This document shows, piece after piece, positions 1 to 14,942 of a DNA stretch of 64,000 bases; within the stretch, counting starts at the first letter, position 1; every line of letters starts with the position of its first letter. The position numbers and the translations under genes were made by a program. The stretch comes from Pachyseris speciosa (Eukaryota; Cnidaria; Anthozoa; Scleractinia; Pachyseridae). The stretch is taken from positions 57,501 to 121,500 of the forward strand of contig JAEMWC010000231.1 of NCBI GenBank assembly GCA_016490735.1, read 5' to 3'. The notes under the pieces are model-generated. The model was not told where the DNA came from. It saw only the letters and a program-made list of their open reading frames with translations, and did no database searches.

Positions 1-1111
1 CATTGATTGTCCTCCATATTTCCTTCGGGTTACCCACATTTTGTTCCACTTCTGATTTGTAATAATTCGCTTTTGCCATTTTAATCTCATTATTTATTCT
101 ATTTCTTTCTTTTCTATATTTATCCCAGATAGATGGCTGTTTTGTTAATATAGCCTGCCTTTTCAGTCTGTTTCGACCTGTTATCAACTCCCTCAGATCT
201 GTAGTAATCCAAGGGGATTTTTTATTTCTTACTCGCCGCGTTCTTATGGGCGCATGAGCGTCAGCTATTTTTAAAAACATATTTTCCCAGATTTCAACCA
301 TTTCATCGGAAGTAGTGCAATTTCTTAGGCTATCCCAGGGCGCTGACTTTAGGTCTTCTCTGAAAGCACTTGCATTAAAGTTTTTAAAAGAACGAGTGGT
401 CACATGCTTATGAGTGTTTTTAGATGAAATGGCAAACTTACGTACTGCATAGACCATACTATGGTCACTTAATCCCATATGCACCACTCCTGATTTTAAA
501 ATCCTTGAGGGTTCATTTGATAATATTATATCAATAAGTGTACTAGAATTTGGCGTAATTCTAGTAGGTTCATTGATTAATTGTTGAAACTGATAGGTCG
601 AACTTAATTGCTTCAACTGAGACAGGTGCATGTTATTTCTATCCGATAGATAATTGCAATTTAAATCGCCTAAGATAATTTGTTCCTTAGATTCCATGTC
701 AATAATGCGAACAATAGCTTCTAAGGCTTCAAAGAAGCCAACCGTACAGCTAGGGGGCCTGTAGGCCGCAGTTACGTTAAAAGCTTTACTATTAGGCTTT
801 TTAATATCAACACTTAACATTTCAAACTCGTTATTGGGAATTATTTCATTTCTAAGGCAATAATTAATATTCGATCGAAGATAAATGCACACGCCGCCGC
901 CATTACGGTTTCGATCCTTTCTTAGGATTGAATAGCCGTGAATATGAACCAAGTTGTCAGTTATTGTAGAATCGAGTCTAGTCTCATTAACAGCTAGCAA
1001 ATCAAGACACTGATCAGCCATAATTAGTCGAAGCTCTTCAATGTGCAGCGGGAGACTAGCAACATTAATACTCGCAATTTTGAAGCCCCTCACTTTCAAG
1101 GCAGAGGTCAT
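1..1111 (-). CDS. LINE ORF2, N-terminal part: APE-type endonuclease (partial)
   Basis: Reading the minus strand from the ATG at 1111 gives about 370 codons open to the window edge. Motifs of the apurinic-like endonuclease that nicks target DNA appear in order: Asn16 in SINVASL, Glu43 in VNETRL, RNGGGVCIYLR at about residues 69-79, GDLN at 148-151 and the terminal SDH at 215-217. A basic linker follows (WITTDLRELITGRNRLKRQ), as usual before the reverse transcriptase domain, which is outside the window. The frame is also open upstream of this ATG, back to the ORF1 stop at 1166-1168, and is the same frame as ORF1. Whether translation starts at 1111 or reads through the UGA cannot be told from sequence. 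The family assignment is firm; the precise start is not. Confidence 0.85.
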   Translation of the reverse strand, partial: MTSALKVRGFKIASINVASLPLHIEELRLIMADQCLDLLAVNETRLDSTITDNLVHIHGYSILRKDRNRNGGGVCIYLRSNINYCLRNEIIPNNEFEMLSVDIKKPNSKAFNVTAAYRPPSCTVGFFEALEAIVRIIDMESKEQIILGDLNCNYLSDRNNMHLSQLKQLSSTYQFQQLINEPTRITPNSSTLIDIILSNEPSRILKSGVVHMGLSDHSMVYAVRKFAISSKNTHKHVTTRSFKNFNASAFREDLKSAPWDSLRNCTTSDEMVEIWENMFLKIADAHAPIRTRRVRNKKSPWITTDLRELITGRNRLKRQAILTKQPSIWDKYRKERNRINNEIKMAKANYYKSEVEQNVGNPKEIWRTIN

Positions 1112-1165
1112 ATCATCATAACAATTTGGTTCACATTCAGGCAAAAAACTGTTAACTTCTTTAAA

Positions 1166-2650
1166 TCAATAACAATTACTAATATGATTCAAAATATTCT
1201 TAGCAAGTGCTGCGCTACCTTTCTGATTTAGGTGCAGGCCACTACTGTTCAGCATGCTGCTTCCTATTTTGCTGTTGTCAATAAAACTTAAGTCACGGCC
1301 ACTTACAAATGACTTGATAATCCTGTTCGTTTCGGTTACTTTGTCCCCCATGCTTGGCTCGTCTGTTCTATGGGTGAGGCCTGAAATGGTTACACTAGCT
1401 GTGGTATTCTGCGATATGTCTTCGCACAGATTTATAATATCTTCTGCGACTTCCCGAGGAGATCTGTTGCGAAGATCGTTCGTGCCAACATGTAGTATGA
1501 TCTCACTTGGGTCGGTACGAACAGTTGGGATGGCATAGCTTTCCATATCGCTCACTGTAGCACCCGGGAAACACCTCATCTGAACTTTAGTGCTATTTTT
1601 TGACATTTTCCACCATTGTAATCCCTTCACAGTAGAATCGCCAAGAATAACTACCCGATTTTCTGAATCTTGTTGGTCAGATTGCCGATTGAAGCTTGTG
1701 CCGGGCCGTGAGTTACTTGATTCTAACAATGTATACTGCGGGCCGTGTTCCTGCTCTTTTTTCTCATCTTTTCTGTTGCCACTGCCTTTCTGGTTCTTCT
1801 TCTGGCTCTGGTTCTTTTTGCCGTTTTGATTGGTTTTCTTTGCAGGTCTAACAACAGGGATACTTGTTTGCGTGACTGCTTCTGATGGCGTGACAGCTTC
1901 TGTTATTGACCCAACAGCCGTAAAATTATATGCCTCATCTTGACTGAGCTTTAAATCATTTCGTTGCAAAATTCTTATCGTTGAAATAAGAGTTGATTTT
2001 TCGCTTTCAAGGGTTCCTATCACTTCCTTCAGCTCGGCTAGATTATCTTTCGCGACTTTCAGTTGATTACGAAGTAGATTATTCTCTTCCTGTAATTTGA
2101 AATTCAAATTTTCAGTTTCAGCAGCACCAGCAGAAGATATGTTAATTTTCCCGCCATCATTCAAAATATATGAGATATCATTTTTCATCATCTTTATCTC
2201 CTCTTTTATTAGTTGTAAATCAGATTTTACCTTATCCTGACTTGTAGTAGTCAAAGCATCCGCCGGATCTAATTGTTCTATTGCATACGTCTCAATATGT
2301 TCATCTGCTGCCGGAGCTTCGCTTTGCTGGCCGCCATTATTACTATTCCTTGCTTCATCTCCGTTGTCTTTAACGTTCAAAAAGTCGGAGAATGCCTTTG
2401 TCAAACTTGCACTGCCAGAACCTTGAATAATGATCTTCTTTGTAGTAGTGTACAATTTAATTGTGCAGTCCGCGGCCTTGAACGAGAGCATTTTGTGATG
2501 TTTATCTTCGTTCACCTCGGCTGAAGCAATCGCCGTGTTCTTCAAAATTTCCGACACCAAAATCTTGAGTGAGTCAACATTACTTGACCAAAGAAAGTAA
2601 TTTAAAGTACTATCATATGATAAACAATCCTTTAGCGTAGAATTTTCCAT
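1166..2650 (-). CDS. LINE ORF1 protein with coiled coil and SGNH esterase-like domain
   Basis: This 494-codon ORF starts at the ATG at 2650; the frame extends upstream only through a TTG. An N-terminal part of unknown fold is followed by an acidic/Gln-rich stretch, a probable coiled coil at about residues 177-228, a Lys/Gln/Asn-rich basic segment at about 271-298 and a C-terminal SGNH-hydrolase-like domain. That domain shows [11 protein letters not shown] (Ser339), FPGATV (Gly363), HVGTND (Asn391) and SSGLHLN (His473). Esterase-bearing ORF1 proteins are known from CR1/L2-type LINEs, where ORF1 binds RNA in the ribonucleoprotein. The residue three before the catalytic His is Ser instead of the usual Asp, so activity may be altered. 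It lies directly upstream of ORF2, in the same frame. Confidence 0.85.
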   Translation of the reverse strand: MENSTLKDCLSYDSTLNYFLWSSNVDSLKILVSEILKNTAIASAEVNEDKHHKMLSFKAADCTIKLYTTTKKIIIQGSGSASLTKAFSDFLNVKDNGDEARNSNNGGQQSEAPAADEHIETYAIEQLDPADALTTTSQDKVKSDLQLIKEEIKMMKNDISYILNDGGKINISSAGAAETENLNFKLQEENNLLRNQLKVAKDNLAELKEVIGTLESEKSTLISTIRILQRNDLKLSQDEAYNFTAVGSITEAVTPSEAVTQTSIPVVRPAKKTNQNGKKNQSQKKNQKGSGNRKDEKKEQEHGPQYTLLESSNSRPGTSFNRQSDQQDSENRVVILGDSTVKGLQWWKMSKNSTKVQMRCFPGATVSDMESYAIPTVRTDPSEIILHVGTNDLRNRSPREVAEDIINLCEDISQNTTASVTISGLTHRTDEPSMGDKVTETNRIIKSFVSGRDLSFIDNSKIGSSMLNSSGLHLNQKGSAALAKNILNHISNCY

Positions 2651-2716
2651 CGTAGAACGTACTATTTTGAGCAAATAGTCCGATTTGTTTAAGAGTCGCT
2701 TTCAGCGTGTGTACAC

Positions 2717-6816
<4,100 letters not shown>

Positions 6817-6870
6817 GGGAGCTTTAGCAGCGACGACGGCGACGGCAACGAAAACGTCGTTTCAAAATCT
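6817..6870. repeat. Possible MITE terminus (GACGACGGCGACGGCAACG type)
   Basis: A GC-biased tract starting with GGGAGCTTTAGCAGCGACG and running into GACGGCGACGGCAACG looks like one end of a foldback element. I could not find the matching inverted end downstream, so this is at best a solo or decayed end. Confidence 0.3.
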
Positions 6871-8290
6871 TACTTTTCGTTTTTGTAACTCTTTCGCGTT
6901 TGAACCCAGTAAAGAGGCCTTTTAAACAATAAAAGCGACGAGCGACATGGCTCCAAAAACAGGCGACAATCTTCTCCCAAAACACCGACAACCGACAGAA
7001 ATTGGCAGAAAACGCGCGACAGTTTGCGACAGCGACAATTCACTTTTCATTCCTCTTTGTTTTCTTTGCGACAGCGACATTTGTCTCTAACAATACAAGC
7101 GACAGACGGAGTCGTAGACGAGCGACAAAGCAACATGTACAACAGACCACCCCTCGAAAATCCTCAGTAAAGTTGGTGGTGTGGTTTTCGCCGATCCCTG
7201 AGTGATTTGAATAACGAAGATTAGACAAAACAAGTCATTTGAGAGCAAGCAAGACGACATATGTACCTAAAAGCAAAGGCAGTCAGACTTAGCTTAGACG
7301 TAAAGCCTGCACAAGAAAGCTCCTCAATTCTTTGCGAAGTAATAGCTGACGTTTTCCTGTGGAAGAAAGAAGAAAGAAACTCGTTTGTGTTGTCCAAAAA
7401 CATGCCATTTAGCCGGTTTGACGGCTCCGTAGACATAGTCAGTTGACAATGTTTTTGCAGTGCTCCCGAGGCCGGCATTAAAAAGTGACGTGTCTTTGAT
7501 GACTGATTAAGCAAACGAAGAAACAATTGAAAAGAAGCTAAGTAACCAAATGCAACATGAATTGAATTTTACTTAAGACGGTCAAGTATAAAGACAATCT
7601 ACTGTATGTATAAAGTTTAAAAAAGTCCTCAAATTGTGAGATTTTCTGGGTCTCATAAGCTAGAACAATGAACGTAATTAACCTTAAGTAGCTGCTTACG
7701 TTTTAAACACTCAGGTCTCCAAGTTTTTTTTTCGGAATTACTGCTCGCGATTCACACACAAATGCTAGTTTCCGATATCTATAGCGAAGAACTCCAGGTC
7801 AGATTTTCTCCCCCTCTGCTAGCGTTCAGTTGGACTAGATAAACGCCTCCGTCGCTGCCAAATTAGCCGGTTGTAGTTGAGAAGTTCCCGTAGCGTTATG
7901 TAAGGTGCTCTCCCTCGTAATATTTCTTGTTTTCCGCAGTTCGAGTAACTTTACAAAACACCCAGTTCAGCTACCACAGCATGGACAAAGTTGTTATTGG
8001 GCATCGCATCTTGGGTTCAAGGAATGGACAGCTATCAGGCACGTGTTTCCTTTTCCTCCCCGTCAGTTTCATAAAAACAGGGAACCTATCCTATTCGGCA
8101 CTTTTCTTGGGTTTTCAGTTGTTCTTGATGTGCCGCCCTCGTCGAGTGGAAGACTGGCTTAAAAACAACAAGGTTAATCGCGAAACTGACAACAGTCTCT
8201 ACGTCTGAGTGATCACTGCTAGAACTACGGAACATTAAATTCATTATGTAAATAACTCAGAAAGAAGGGTATTTATTATTAATGGCTGTA

Positions 8291-8292
<2 letters not shown>
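6871..8292. other. Intergenic DNA, no gene recognised
   Basis: Several short overlapping frames on both strands (for example around 7,040-7,530 and 7,905-8,210) lack recognisable motifs. GCGACAGCGACA-type short repeats occur around 6,990-7,125. I see nothing that can be named. Confidence 0.5.

Positions 8293-8355
<63 letters not shown>
8293..8355. repeat. (TG)n microsatellite
   Basis: A clean run of about 31 TG dinucleotides. Confidence 0.98.
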
Positions 8356-8357
<2 letters not shown>

Positions 8358-8726
8358 ATTTAGATCCAGGTTTTCTTCACCTGTTAATATAATTGCTGGA
8401 AATAGTAAATTTCAGTGTAATTCTTGTTCTATTCTCTTTAGCAAAAATAAGGAGTGGAAGCTGATGAAAAACAAGTAGCCACTTCCCAGAGCTACTAATT
8501 CAAATTTACGTAAAACAAAAAATTTTTCAATGACAACAGTCAATAATTGTTGCCAAGATTTTCTCTGCACGCTTTAATAATGGGCTGCATGCGAGACATT
8601 TGAAGCGGCTTCCTGTCACTTCTTGTCAATTTTAGCTGATAATGTAACCAACCTGTAAGGGTTTGCATAATGCACTAACGTTTGTTTTAAGAAACGTAAA
8701 GAAACATGTCCAAGTGATATTGGGAC

Positions 8727-8990
8727 GGAATACGAAACCTCAAAACAGTTATCTCCTATCAACAAGAAGACACTGGTAAACCTAAGTAAGAAAATAAAAT
8801 TGCTTTTATGCGTGATATAGAGTCTTCCGTCGATAACAATCCGCCCAAAATAAGCCCTCTGGCAAATACGAAGTAAGGAATACGAAGTCTCAGAAGAATG
8901 TCCGTGTAACAACAGGAAGGCACTAGTAGACCTAACTGAGAAAATGAAATTACTTTTATACGCCAAAAAATAGGCCCTCTGGCAAAATAT
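8727..8990. repeat. Diverged tandem duplication, about 110-145 bp per copy
   Basis: Copy 1 (about 8727-8870) and copy 2 (about 8877-8990) share GGAATACGAA at the start, an AACAAGAAG/AACAGGAAG GCACT-type middle, AAATGAAATTACTTTTAT-like sequence and CCCTCTGGCAAA at the end. Copy 1 has an extra 30 or so bases near its 3' end. The duplication explains the internally repetitive 161-codon minus-strand frame here, which has no ATG and is not called as a gene. Confidence 0.65.
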
Positions 8991-10279
8991 CCTTGAATTA
9001 ATGAGCTTAAATAAATTCAAAGCCGCGAAATTTAGAGTAGACTCAATTAGCCCCGCTTGGCTATTTTCGGCAGTTAAGGGCTTTTGTACGGTACTATACA
9101 CAATGTAAAGAGGTCTGCTTCTAGTCTGATCAATAAAACATCTGAGCGGTATTCGTTAGATCTTGTTTGACTTACGCTATGGATGAAGTGGAGCAGTTGC
9201 TTGTTACGGTTATGTTATAGCCGAACGCCGGCCATTTTATCGAGTTGTTGGAAGTCCTAGCCACAAATATCTGGATATTTATTAGGGATATTTAGTTGGA
9301 AAATGTGGCGATATTAAGAAAATTTGCTATTCTTGGTTTTCACATGACGTCATAAAAAACTAAAATTCAAAATTATACAGACTTTTGCAGTTTTAGCTTC
9401 ATCACGTAAAAGACGTTTTAGAAATGTATATCTGCTTGCATGTTTTCAGCTCGGTAGCTTGCTTTGTTTTGAAAATAGAGCAATTTGCATTTTAGATTTT
9501 ATTACAGAGTGTGACATAAACACGTCTTCTCACAAGCATGTCAAGTACATGAAAACATCGATTCCCCGTGTGCTTTTTTAGGTCTGAAAAGCCAACATGA
9601 CAAGAGAAGCGTCTATTTGAATGTTTGCAAACTCAAAACAGAGAAGAAAGCCTTTGAAATAGCAAAAGTAAATTCCAGATGTTTTCACTCGTTTCCGACC
9701 GTCATATTTGTGCCCCTCAGAGGGACACTAACATGGCGTGTCCATACTAAACTCTATAATTCTGAGTGGTACATTTTGCCGAATAACTCGAGTACGGGAT
9801 ATCGCACAGCCCTGAGATTTTAGCATGTTGTTTATTTATTACTATTCTACAATATCTCCATTTCTTGACTTAATCTATCGAATGGTTGATGATTTTATTT
9901 TGTTACTTGCGTGACTGAAAACCAAGAATATTCTTGCCGGGTTTCGCAACCTGAATAAAATGTATTCTATTTCAATGAAAGCAGCCAGTTACCAAAATGG
10001 CAGACTCGCTGTGAACCGCGATAAGCCTGAATCTATTGGTGAAAATCTATCGAACTTTGCATTCATGCGGTTTTGAAAGTTGGTTTTACTGCCCTTATTT
10101 CCACAATAAGAATGTAAACGATGGTGATAATCCTTCACATAGTTATTCAACCCTCACAAGTGAAAATTTTGCATAAGTGATTCGAAACGCTTTTCTAAAA
10201 CACAAAATTAAATATAAAAGATATTTAGACAGTTTTTCAGGATATTTAGAAATATTTTTGAGAATCTTCGGATTCTAAG
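8991..10279. other. Intergenic DNA, no gene recognised
   Basis: AT-rich sequence without recognisable coding, RNA or repeat structure, apart from TGACGTCA near 9352. Confidence 0.5.
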
Positions 10280-11071
10280 CAGGGGCGTAGCATGATATTT
10301 TGAAGGTGTACGCACAGCGCGGAAATTTGGAACTAGGGGGTGTGAGGGCATGCTCCCCCAGAAAATTTTGAAATTTAGGGTCTCGGAAATGCCATTTTCA
10401 ACTATTTCCGCGGAACCTTTTTTATAAATAAATGCGACGGAAAATGCGGTAGTTAGTTGTTTATTTTTTTCGGTAATCTACAACAACAACATGGTAAAAA
10501 CAGGGGGTTTACAAGCAAAGGGCAAGACGTCTACCCTTCAGACGGGCGAACTCTGTTATAACATCATCAATGTCAACGTCCTTGTGCTTGTGAATGTGTA
10601 AAATTTCTAAAGAGCTCAATCTCCCTTCTGTCATGGTACTTCGTAAGGGCGTTTTCAATCTCTTCATGAATAACCCGGGATATGGGATTGGGGAAAGGCA
10701 AGGACCGCAGAGGGTAGAGTTTTTTCCTTCGTTTCACTCCACCATTACGTTACAACAACAATAACAACTGTATTAGCTCTTATATTTAGAAACGAAGACA
10801 TATAAAAATAAAAACTTAAAGGGTGTTGGCCTCCTAAAATAACTAGAGAGTTAACAAGTCTAGGGAGCCAAATAACGTTTCTTGTCGTTTATGGATCAAT
10901 GGAAAGGTACTGGAAAAACAAACGCACACGCCAGTATAATTCGAAATTTAAAAATCGGTCCTATTTTATGGTAACTTTGACAAATGCTATAAGGGAATAA
11001 AAACTGAAATTTTTTTCCAGATTTCAGCTGTACGCACGGGCGTACGTGCGTATATGGACGCTACGCCCCTG
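10280..11071 (-). mobile_element. Non-autonomous hAT-like element with remnant transposase
   Basis: Perfect 12-bp inverted termini CAGGGGCGTAGC (10280-10291) and GCTACGCCCCTG (11060-11071) bound a 792-bp element. Imperfect similarity continues inward (GTACGCACAGC near the left end, GTACGCACGGGC near the right). Both ends are flanked by CTAAG (10275-10279 and 11072-11076). hAT elements usually make an 8-bp duplication, so the outer bases may have diverged. The interior keeps the 3' end of a hAT transposase gene on the minus strand, which supports the superfamily call. Confidence 0.8.
10509..10690 (-). pseudogene. hAT transposase C-terminal fragment
   Basis: Minus-strand translation ending at the stop at 10509-10511 reads FMKRLKTPLRSTMTEGRL, then SSLEILHIHKHKDVDIDDV, then ITEFARLKGRRLALCL. 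This is the C-terminal end of the hAT dimerisation region: the MKR(I/L)KTPLRSTM segment, then the LxxLHIH and D(I/V)D(D/E)VI segments and an arginine-rich tail. Upstream of about 10690 the similarity stops, so the catalytic domain is gone. The element therefore cannot mobilise itself. The resemblance is to the family pattern known to me; no alignment was run. Confidence 0.75.
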
Positions 11072-11076
11072 CTAAG

Positions 11077-11664
11077 TAATATTTGTGTCTAGCCCTAGTT
11101 AGCGTCACTATCTCTATTTCAGTCGTCTTATTCATATTAACAGTATGGGGGCATTTAACTGTCATGTTTAATTTTCTCGTTTAAGATTAATAAATAGTTT
11201 GTCTCGTGCTATCGCCATATACATGCAAGGATATCAAAGCAGGGAAGCGGTCATTTAAAAGTAGCTTAAATTTAACGCGTTAGTATAATGACGAAGCAAG
11301 TTATTTGAAGCCGTCAGAGCAATTAAGGTAAGCATCCAACATGACGAGATTTTACTTAAGGGGCAGTCTGGTTGAAGTTTTGGGAAAATAGGGTGAATTT
11401 AGAATGAAAGATACAAGGTTGAATACACTCTTTATACACACATAATCCAGTTAGTCCGCTATCGGGATCAGGGGCTCTTTGTTGTGGTGGCGGACTGTCA
11501 TGGTCTTTGTCTACTAATTAATCACTTAAAATTTTAATTTTCAACCCCCTACAGTTCCAATATTTTCTTGAAAAACTGCAAAGACCGTGAACGAATATCC
11601 TGCTCGCTTGTACGTTGGATCCCACAGGAGATCTAATCAACCAAACTTGAAAAATAGACGATTA
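11077..11664. other. Intergenic DNA, no gene recognised
   Basis: AT-rich, no recognisable coding or repeat structure, except that the right end (from about 11,650) belongs to a short repeat also seen near 16,509-16,538. Confidence 0.5.
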
Positions 11665-11875
11665 GAAGTGTTATGGAGAGCAATTGTAAATACTAAGTTT
11701 CTAGTAAGTTCTAGAATGTTAAGTTACGCAATGTTTGTACCAAAACCTTCTGCTGTCACACTCTAGAACAATTTAGAACATTCTAGTAAATGATGTAATT
11801 ATGATGTAATGGTACATAAATAGTTGTGTTATATAGTTAGAAGCTCCAAGAAGGTTCTAGAATTTTATTTAATTG

Positions 11876-11883
11876 TATATAAG
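11876..11883 (+). promoter_or_regulatory. TATA box of the solo LTR
   Basis: TATATAAG about 207 bp into the LTR, in the position expected at the U3/R boundary. Confidence 0.55.
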
Positions 11884-12394
11884 GATTACAGTAGGTAGTT
11901 GTTATTGTGTGGTGGCAGGGCGCAAGCCCTCCCCAATAAGTGATATACTGGCTATAACCACTATAACCCAAGCTACTGTGGACAACGATAAAGCAAGTGA
12001 TGGTGAATGATGCTATATTCCAAGCTACTGTAGAGTTCTACGAGAAGTGATTCAGTTGTGGATGTTCGTTGTGGACTGCAGCAGTCAGAAGATGAGATAT
12101 AAAGTGGAAAAGATTACCCAACTGAGAGAGAATTGCCTGCTGTGAATTGTTGTGGTTGTTGTCGGCGGAGACCGACTGGAGAAGCTATACCGAGAGAATC
12201 ATAGAGAGCTATTGAGGAACTTCATTCAAGGTCAAGTGGACCGAAAGGAGATTTCTGCGGAGACATCACCATTTATTTGTGGGCTTATGTCAGTGGTGAC
12301 TGAAGTTTTAACAGTAGGCTTAAGCTGGTTTGATAGCAGATTGTATTGTTTAGAAATCGCTCCTTTGTAACTAGGATTTAGTTACGTATCGTTA

Positions 12395-12400
12395 AATAAA
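12395..12400 (+). promoter_or_regulatory. Polyadenylation signal of the solo LTR
   Basis: AATAAA about 65 bp before the LTR end, downstream of the TATA box, consistent with an R/U5 boundary shortly after. Confidence 0.5.
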
Positions 12401-12502
12401 TAAGTTGGGTTCGTAAAAGAGTTTTGCAGTACATCTTTTCTGTCGGTTGAGTGATACCGTAACAGAAGTCCAAAGACTACTGCAAAGAAATAGCGGAGCT
12501 CC

Positions 12503-12521
12503 GGCGGCCCGAAGGGCCGCC
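12503..12521. repeat. GC-rich perfect hairpin
   Basis: GGCGGCCC, loop GAA, GGGCCGCC: an 8-bp all-GC stem in AT-rich surroundings, preceded by the palindrome GGAGCTCC. It lies in the older repeat that the solo LTR interrupted. Function unknown. Confidence 0.6.
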
Positions 12522-12552
12522 AAGCGAAGCACCATGGTTAAGAAAATATGGG

Positions 12553-13455
12553 GCGTTTTCCATTTACCAAAAAATTCCGGAAATTTCGATGGGAAATGAC
12601 CATCGGTGAAGAACGTGTTCTATTTGACAAACGTTCCATTCATTCCCAGGCTCCTCACTTTTCCGCTAAACCGTGCAAATGGCAACAAAGATGTCTTAAA
12701 CGAAACTGTAGAGTTGTCTATGTCAGAAGGTCTTTTAAATTGAGAAGACTATGATGACACTCCTATCCTCGCAGCGGTTGCAGATTATTTGAGGCGCGAT
12801 CATCGCCAAAACGAAGGGTTTTTCAAAAATATATTGCCACGATATTTCATCGATGAATATCTACAAGCCACTTCAGGGCGACTCGAGGCGGACCCTTGAA
12901 GCTTAGTGCAGGGAAATGAAGCCACAGGAACATTCCACAGCGATACTCTTATTGGTTGTATGGCAAAGCCGCACTTAAAACGCCTACTGTGAAAGGAAAA
13001 TAACGAAAGACTTTGTTTAATTTCAGATGCAAAGTATTACTCGGGAAACAATCGGAATAAGCTTACTCAAAGAACCCTCGGGCAAAATTTAATGTTTTCT
13101 TCAATAAATTCTGCTTACCATTGGCATACATCACACAATTCTGATTCATTAACGTATGAAGATCGGGTGCTAGTCCATGACACACGGGGAATTCGTATAA
13201 ACTATTCGAGGTGACCGAAGAAGGAGCCGCCATCTTACCAAAGATATGGCCGTGAAAGACCTGGAACTGGTGAGACCTTGTGAAACTCGTAAATGGAACA
13301 CGCATTTTCCATCAGAAAGTTCATCATCCATTTTCCATCGGAAAGTTTTCAGAAGTTCCGTTTATTTCGGAAATGTTCCATTGGAACGAACCAAAAACAT
13401 GTGTTCCATTTACATCCCAACCGGAATTTCCGGAATTTTGGTAACCCATCTATTC
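12553..13455. repeat. Possible decayed foldback element
   Basis: TTTACCAAAAAATTCCGGAA near 12557 and its approximate reverse complement near 13,420-13,450 (TTCCGGAATTTTGGTAACC) could be the ends of an element. Several TTCCAT/GGAAA motifs lie between. Similarity beyond the ends is weak, and the short frames inside (for example 13,063-13,613) show no protein motif. Confidence 0.3.
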
Positions 13456-13694
13456 GAGAAAATTTGGTTCTGGTCACCGTACGTACGTCCGTCCCTATGT
13501 CCGCCCTTCCATGTATGCGATGTGAAATGTCCCATTGTGTTGTAACCCACGTTTTATGTACATCTTTTTGTGTACAACTTTTGATAATGGACGTCAATGT
13601 TATGGCCAATTGACACCTGTCAAAACAAGGTATCCGCTAACCAGTAGTACGTGACCATATCGCGGGCTTAAGTTAAGACCTCATCGAAGTCAAT

Positions 13695-13906
13695 CTCGTA
13701 CCCAGAGTCCTCGAGCCATTTGGTCAGCGGGTGGACGCCCGGAAAGACTCTGGGATAATGGACCGCCATTTTCCCAGAAAATCTGGGGTAAGACAGTGGA
13801 AGCCGTTACGGGCCAGCCAATCAAAAAAATTGATTTTTTTTTCATTATCCCAGAGTCTCTCCTGCCGACTAACTGCTGGCCAAAGAGCCTGAGGACTCTG
13901 GGTACG
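13695..13906. mobile_element. Foldback MITE, about 212 bp
   Basis: Inverted ends TCGTACCCAGAGTCCTC (about 13696) and GAGGACTCTGGGTACGA (13890-13906) are nearly perfect. A second inner pair, GACTCTGGGATAATGG (13747) and CATTATCCCAGAGTC (13842), extends the palindrome. AATCT on the left and AATTT on the right may be a diverged target duplication. There is no coding capacity. Confidence 0.7.
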
Positions 13907-14942
13907 AATTTGCATCGAGGTCAGCGGTTTTTTTTTGTTAAGTTGACCACTGACCAGGTACTGGCTTTCGATTGGATCGCAGGCTCAAGCCAGGTGTAGG
14001 ACACCCAAACCAAAACGAGGCTTAATTTTTCGCGCGCTTTCTGCGGCTCGAGATTTCACATTCAGTTGGTTTCTTCATTTTGAGCACAACTTCATCTTCT
14101 TCGAAGTTCTGTCTTTTAATTCACGAAAGGCATGAAGATCAAGAACTACTTAAAAGATACTCCGGAAGGTGAATTTTCAACTGATAAAATGGAAAAGCAA
14201 AACATTTTTCTCAGGAAATTCTTAAATTTTGGATCCACTTGTATGGCGCCCAGACTGTGTGGTTGGAAAACAAAATGACTTAACGCTTCAAGGGCTTGTT
14301 CACTTTACCGCGGCGTCTTGCAGCTCACCACGAAAATTCACTTAACAATTCACCGGCATTAATAGGAGGAAAGAGTAGCTCAAACTTGGTGGAAGAAGTT
14401 CTTTCTTTGGACAAACCGTTTGCTATTTTTGTTTTACTTTAGTGGATCGATGCGTATTTTCAAGTGGTAGAAAGCTCGACAACACAGGTAACTAATAATA
14501 AATTGAAGCTTAGAATTTGAGGTTTAATCGTTATCACTTTTTGTTCAGGAATGAAACTTGTAGTTTTGTCTCGACTGGATATAAATAACAATCTTCTCGT
14601 TTTGGACACAAAGAAGTAGCTAGTCGAATTGTTTGTTTGTTGTTTTCCAAGCGAACGAATGTTTTCCTCAGCTAAGCTGACTGTACAGAAAGAAACGTTT
14701 GCCCTTATGTTATTAACAGGTAATTGCAATGAGTCCTAGTAAAGTATCTCTTATGTTTTGCGCGACGAGGGCAATTTCAGCAAATTTCTGAAAACATGTA
14801 CCAAGTGATATTAATCCTTAATTTTACTCGGCCCCATGCGATTACCTATCCAAACTATCAGGATTTTTTTAATTTTTCTCTATTCTACGACATTTAAGCT
14901 TATGTCTAAGCTTTAAATGTACTACGAAATATGTTTGTTAAG
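13907..14942. other. Intergenic DNA, no gene recognised
   Basis: Short frames only (for example 14,460-14,729 on the minus strand), without recognisable motifs or repeats. Confidence 0.5.

Larger units (their letters stand above)
1..2650 (-). mobile_element. Non-LTR retrotransposon (LINE, CR1/L2-like), cut by the window edge
   Basis: Two coding regions on the minus strand, ORF1 (esterase type) followed by ORF2 (endonuclease at its N-terminus), have the layout of CR1/L2-group LINEs. ORF2 runs off position 1, so the reverse transcriptase and the 3' tail lie outside. The 5' side ends close to a long (GA)n tract at 2723. No target-site duplication can be judged with only one end visible. Both frames are free of internal stops, so the copy is relatively young. 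The exact clade needs the reverse transcriptase. Confidence 0.85.
11669..12464 (+). mobile_element. Solo LTR of an LTR retrotransposon (796 bp)
   Basis: The segment begins TGTTATGG and ends CCGTAACA, the near-perfect short inverted TG...CA ends of an LTR, and is flanked by GAAG on both sides (11665-11668, 12465-12468). It holds a TATA box at 11876 and AATAAA at 12395, in U3-R-U5 order on the plus strand. No internal domain is attached, so this is a solo LTR left by LTR-LTR recombination. The flanks, when joined, match an uninterrupted paralogous sequence at about 16,509-16,538 in reverse orientation, which acts as an empty site and confirms the borders. Superfamily is not determinable from the LTR; a 4-bp duplication fits Ty3/Gypsy or BEL types. 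Confidence 0.85.

Noticed and set aside
7920..8045. Possible exon (TTTTCCGCAG acceptor, ATGGACAAAGTTG, then CTATCAGG)
   Set aside because: No convincing donor or neighbouring exon, and no recognised domain.
8616..9101. 161-codon minus-strand frame with internal repeat
   Set aside because: It has no ATG (starts with GTG), and its repeated protein pattern follows a DNA duplication; no known domain.
12152..12370. 72-codon frame
   Set aside because: It lies inside the solo LTR, in sequence explained by LTR structure.
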